A stretch of DNA of 33,605 bases from contig JAEYRC010000065.1 in the NCBI GenBank assembly GCA_023409675.1, positions 1 to 33,605 on the forward strand, written 5' to 3'. The DNA is from Bacteroidota bacterium (lineage in GTDB: Bacteria; Bacteroidota; Bacteroidia; Chitinophagales; Chitinophagaceae). Of the stretch, positions 32,807 through 33,605 are shown one piece after another. A program made the translations under genes and the position numbers. Every line of letters starts with the position of its first letter. The first letter of the stretch is position 1. Below the pieces are notes generated by a model. That model searched no databases, was not told the origin of the DNA, and was given only the letters and a program-made list of their open reading frames with translations.

Positions 32807-33605
32807 CTATTGATTAGGCTCTCCGCCGGGAAAACGGGGTTGTTGTTGTGCGGGGGCATCCTGTACATCAAGGATTTCCACTTCAAACATCAGGTTTTCA
32901 AATGCCTTGAAGGGAGCGCCCGGAGGAGGATTTCCTCCATAAGCCAGCATCGACGGAATATAGAGTTTTCCTTTTCCGCCTTTACGGAACAAACGCAGTC
33001 CGTCATCCCAACCTTCAATCGCGCCCCGCTGACCAATAACCAGCATATACGGTTGTGGATGACCGAAAGTTGAATCAATATTGGAATCAAATACTTTGCC
33101 TTCGAAAGTTTTTCCGTTATAATTTACTGTAACTGCTTTGCCGGAATCAGCAAGTGGTCCTGTACCGGGTTCATCAATCACCACAAATGTTCCTTTTTCT
33201 GTTTTCTGCGCCTGGATATTGTTATCGGCCAGATATTTTTCGATCGCCTTCACTTCAGCCGTACGCTGAGTGGTGAACATATTTTCCTGGTCTACTTTCA
33301 ATGAATCTTCAGTTGGGAATATTTCAAGTACCCGGAATGCGAGGGTCAGTCTGTCTCCTTTCTTAACAAAGGGAGGAACCTGGGTTGGATCCTTGTACAG
33401 GCTGTCCATTTCCATTACCACCACTACACTGTCGCCTTTACGCAACAGGCTGAACACTTCCGCGGGGTTATAAACCGGACCAACACTGTCTACCCGTGTA
33501 TAGGTTGGCATACCTTCACCACTCGACACCAATACCGAATCGCCAATCTTTTGGGTAAAATGCACTTTAAGAAATTCTCCTGCTTTAACAACAGGGCCTT
33601 CACCC
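32807..33605 (-). CDS. FKBP-type peptidyl-prolyl isomerase, 5' end outside the window
   Basis: At least 265 residues are seen. The frame stays open to the window edge, so an apparent GTG start at 33565 is internal. Two FKBP-like domains are present. The first, up to about 33330, is degenerate and lacks the usual GWEEGL and AYG motifs. The second is complete, with VTVNYNGKTFEGKVFDS, AIEGWDDGLRLFRKGGKGKLYIPSMLAYG and a closing FEVEILDV strand. It should catalyse proline isomerisation, probably in the periplasm, though the signal peptide is out of view. A Gln/Pro-rich tail ends it. It converges with folP. Confidence 0.9.
   Translation of the reverse strand, partial: GEGPVVKAGEFLKVHFTQKIGDSVLVSSGEGMPTYTRVDSVGPVYNPAEVFSLLRKGDSVVVVMEMDSLYKDPTQVPPFVKKGDRLTLAFRVLEIFPTEDSLKVDQENMFTTQRTAEVKAIEKYLADNNIQAQKTEKGTFVVIDEPGTGPLADSGKAVTVNYNGKTFEGKVFDSNIDSTFGHPQPYMLVIGQRGAIEGWDDGLRLFRKGGKGKLYIPSMLAYGGNPPPGAPFKAFENLMFEVEILDVQDAPAQQQPRFPGGEPNQ

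Overview
The window reads as an ordinary chromosomal segment of a Bacteroidota bacterium, most likely Chitinophagaceae or a near relative. This is inferred from the gene families (DUF1080, the DoxX-type BT_3928 family, DUF1599, Bacteroidota-style glucokinase and sirtuin), from weak or absent Shine-Dalgarno sequences, from promoters resembling the Bacteroidota consensus (TTG, about 20 nt, TAnnTTTG), and from several exported lipoproteins. No rRNA, tRNA, CRISPR array, transposase, integrase or phage gene was seen. About 26 genes are supported, almost all intact, on both strands.

Layout. 1-2946 (+): the tail of a possible upstream gene and a hairpin, then a sterol-desaturase-type hydroxylase, an EEP-family lipoprotein and a DUF1080 lipoprotein. 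2962-6304: NAD(P)HX repair enzyme (-), a small CrtO-like membrane acyltransferase (+) and a serine hydrolase lipoprotein (-). 6435-7673 (+): serA. 7675-8187 (-): a HEAT-like protein. 8254-12084 (+): an exported SAM hydroxide adenosyltransferase, glucokinase and an MsbA-type ABC exporter. 12087-12367: three tandem 46-base repeats and a bidirectional terminator. 12381-16350 (-): gyrA and a TPR protein. 16837-20422 (+): a GYF_2 membrane protein, a small exported beta-sandwich protein and a Lys9-type saccharopine dehydrogenase. 20425-24577 (-): a six-gene run of pdhA, TPR membrane protein, ribH, LutA-like CCG protein, EVE protein and sirtuin. 24867-28926 (+): recF and a YdiJ-like FAD/Fe-S dehydrogenase, translationally overlapping. 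28949-31877 (-): DUF1599, DoxX-type, SMP-30-like lipoprotein and DUF721/DciA-like. 31949-32791 (+): folP. 32807-33605 (-): an FKBP isomerase cut by the window edge.

How the genes fit together. The content is housekeeping: serine, folate, riboflavin, acetyl-CoA and NAD(P)H-repair metabolism, gyrase and recombination, with envelope lipoproteins of mostly unknown substrate. The pdhA-to-sirtuin run places acetyl-CoA production next to a protein deacylase.

I found no convincing undescribed multi-gene system. The observations most worth a second look are residue-level (Lys at the GyrA quinolone position, Ala for the loop-2 Arg of DHPS, a cysteine-free sirtuin), a SAM hydrolase carrying a lipoprotein signal, the tandem repeat, and several hairpins in regulatory or stop-codon positions.
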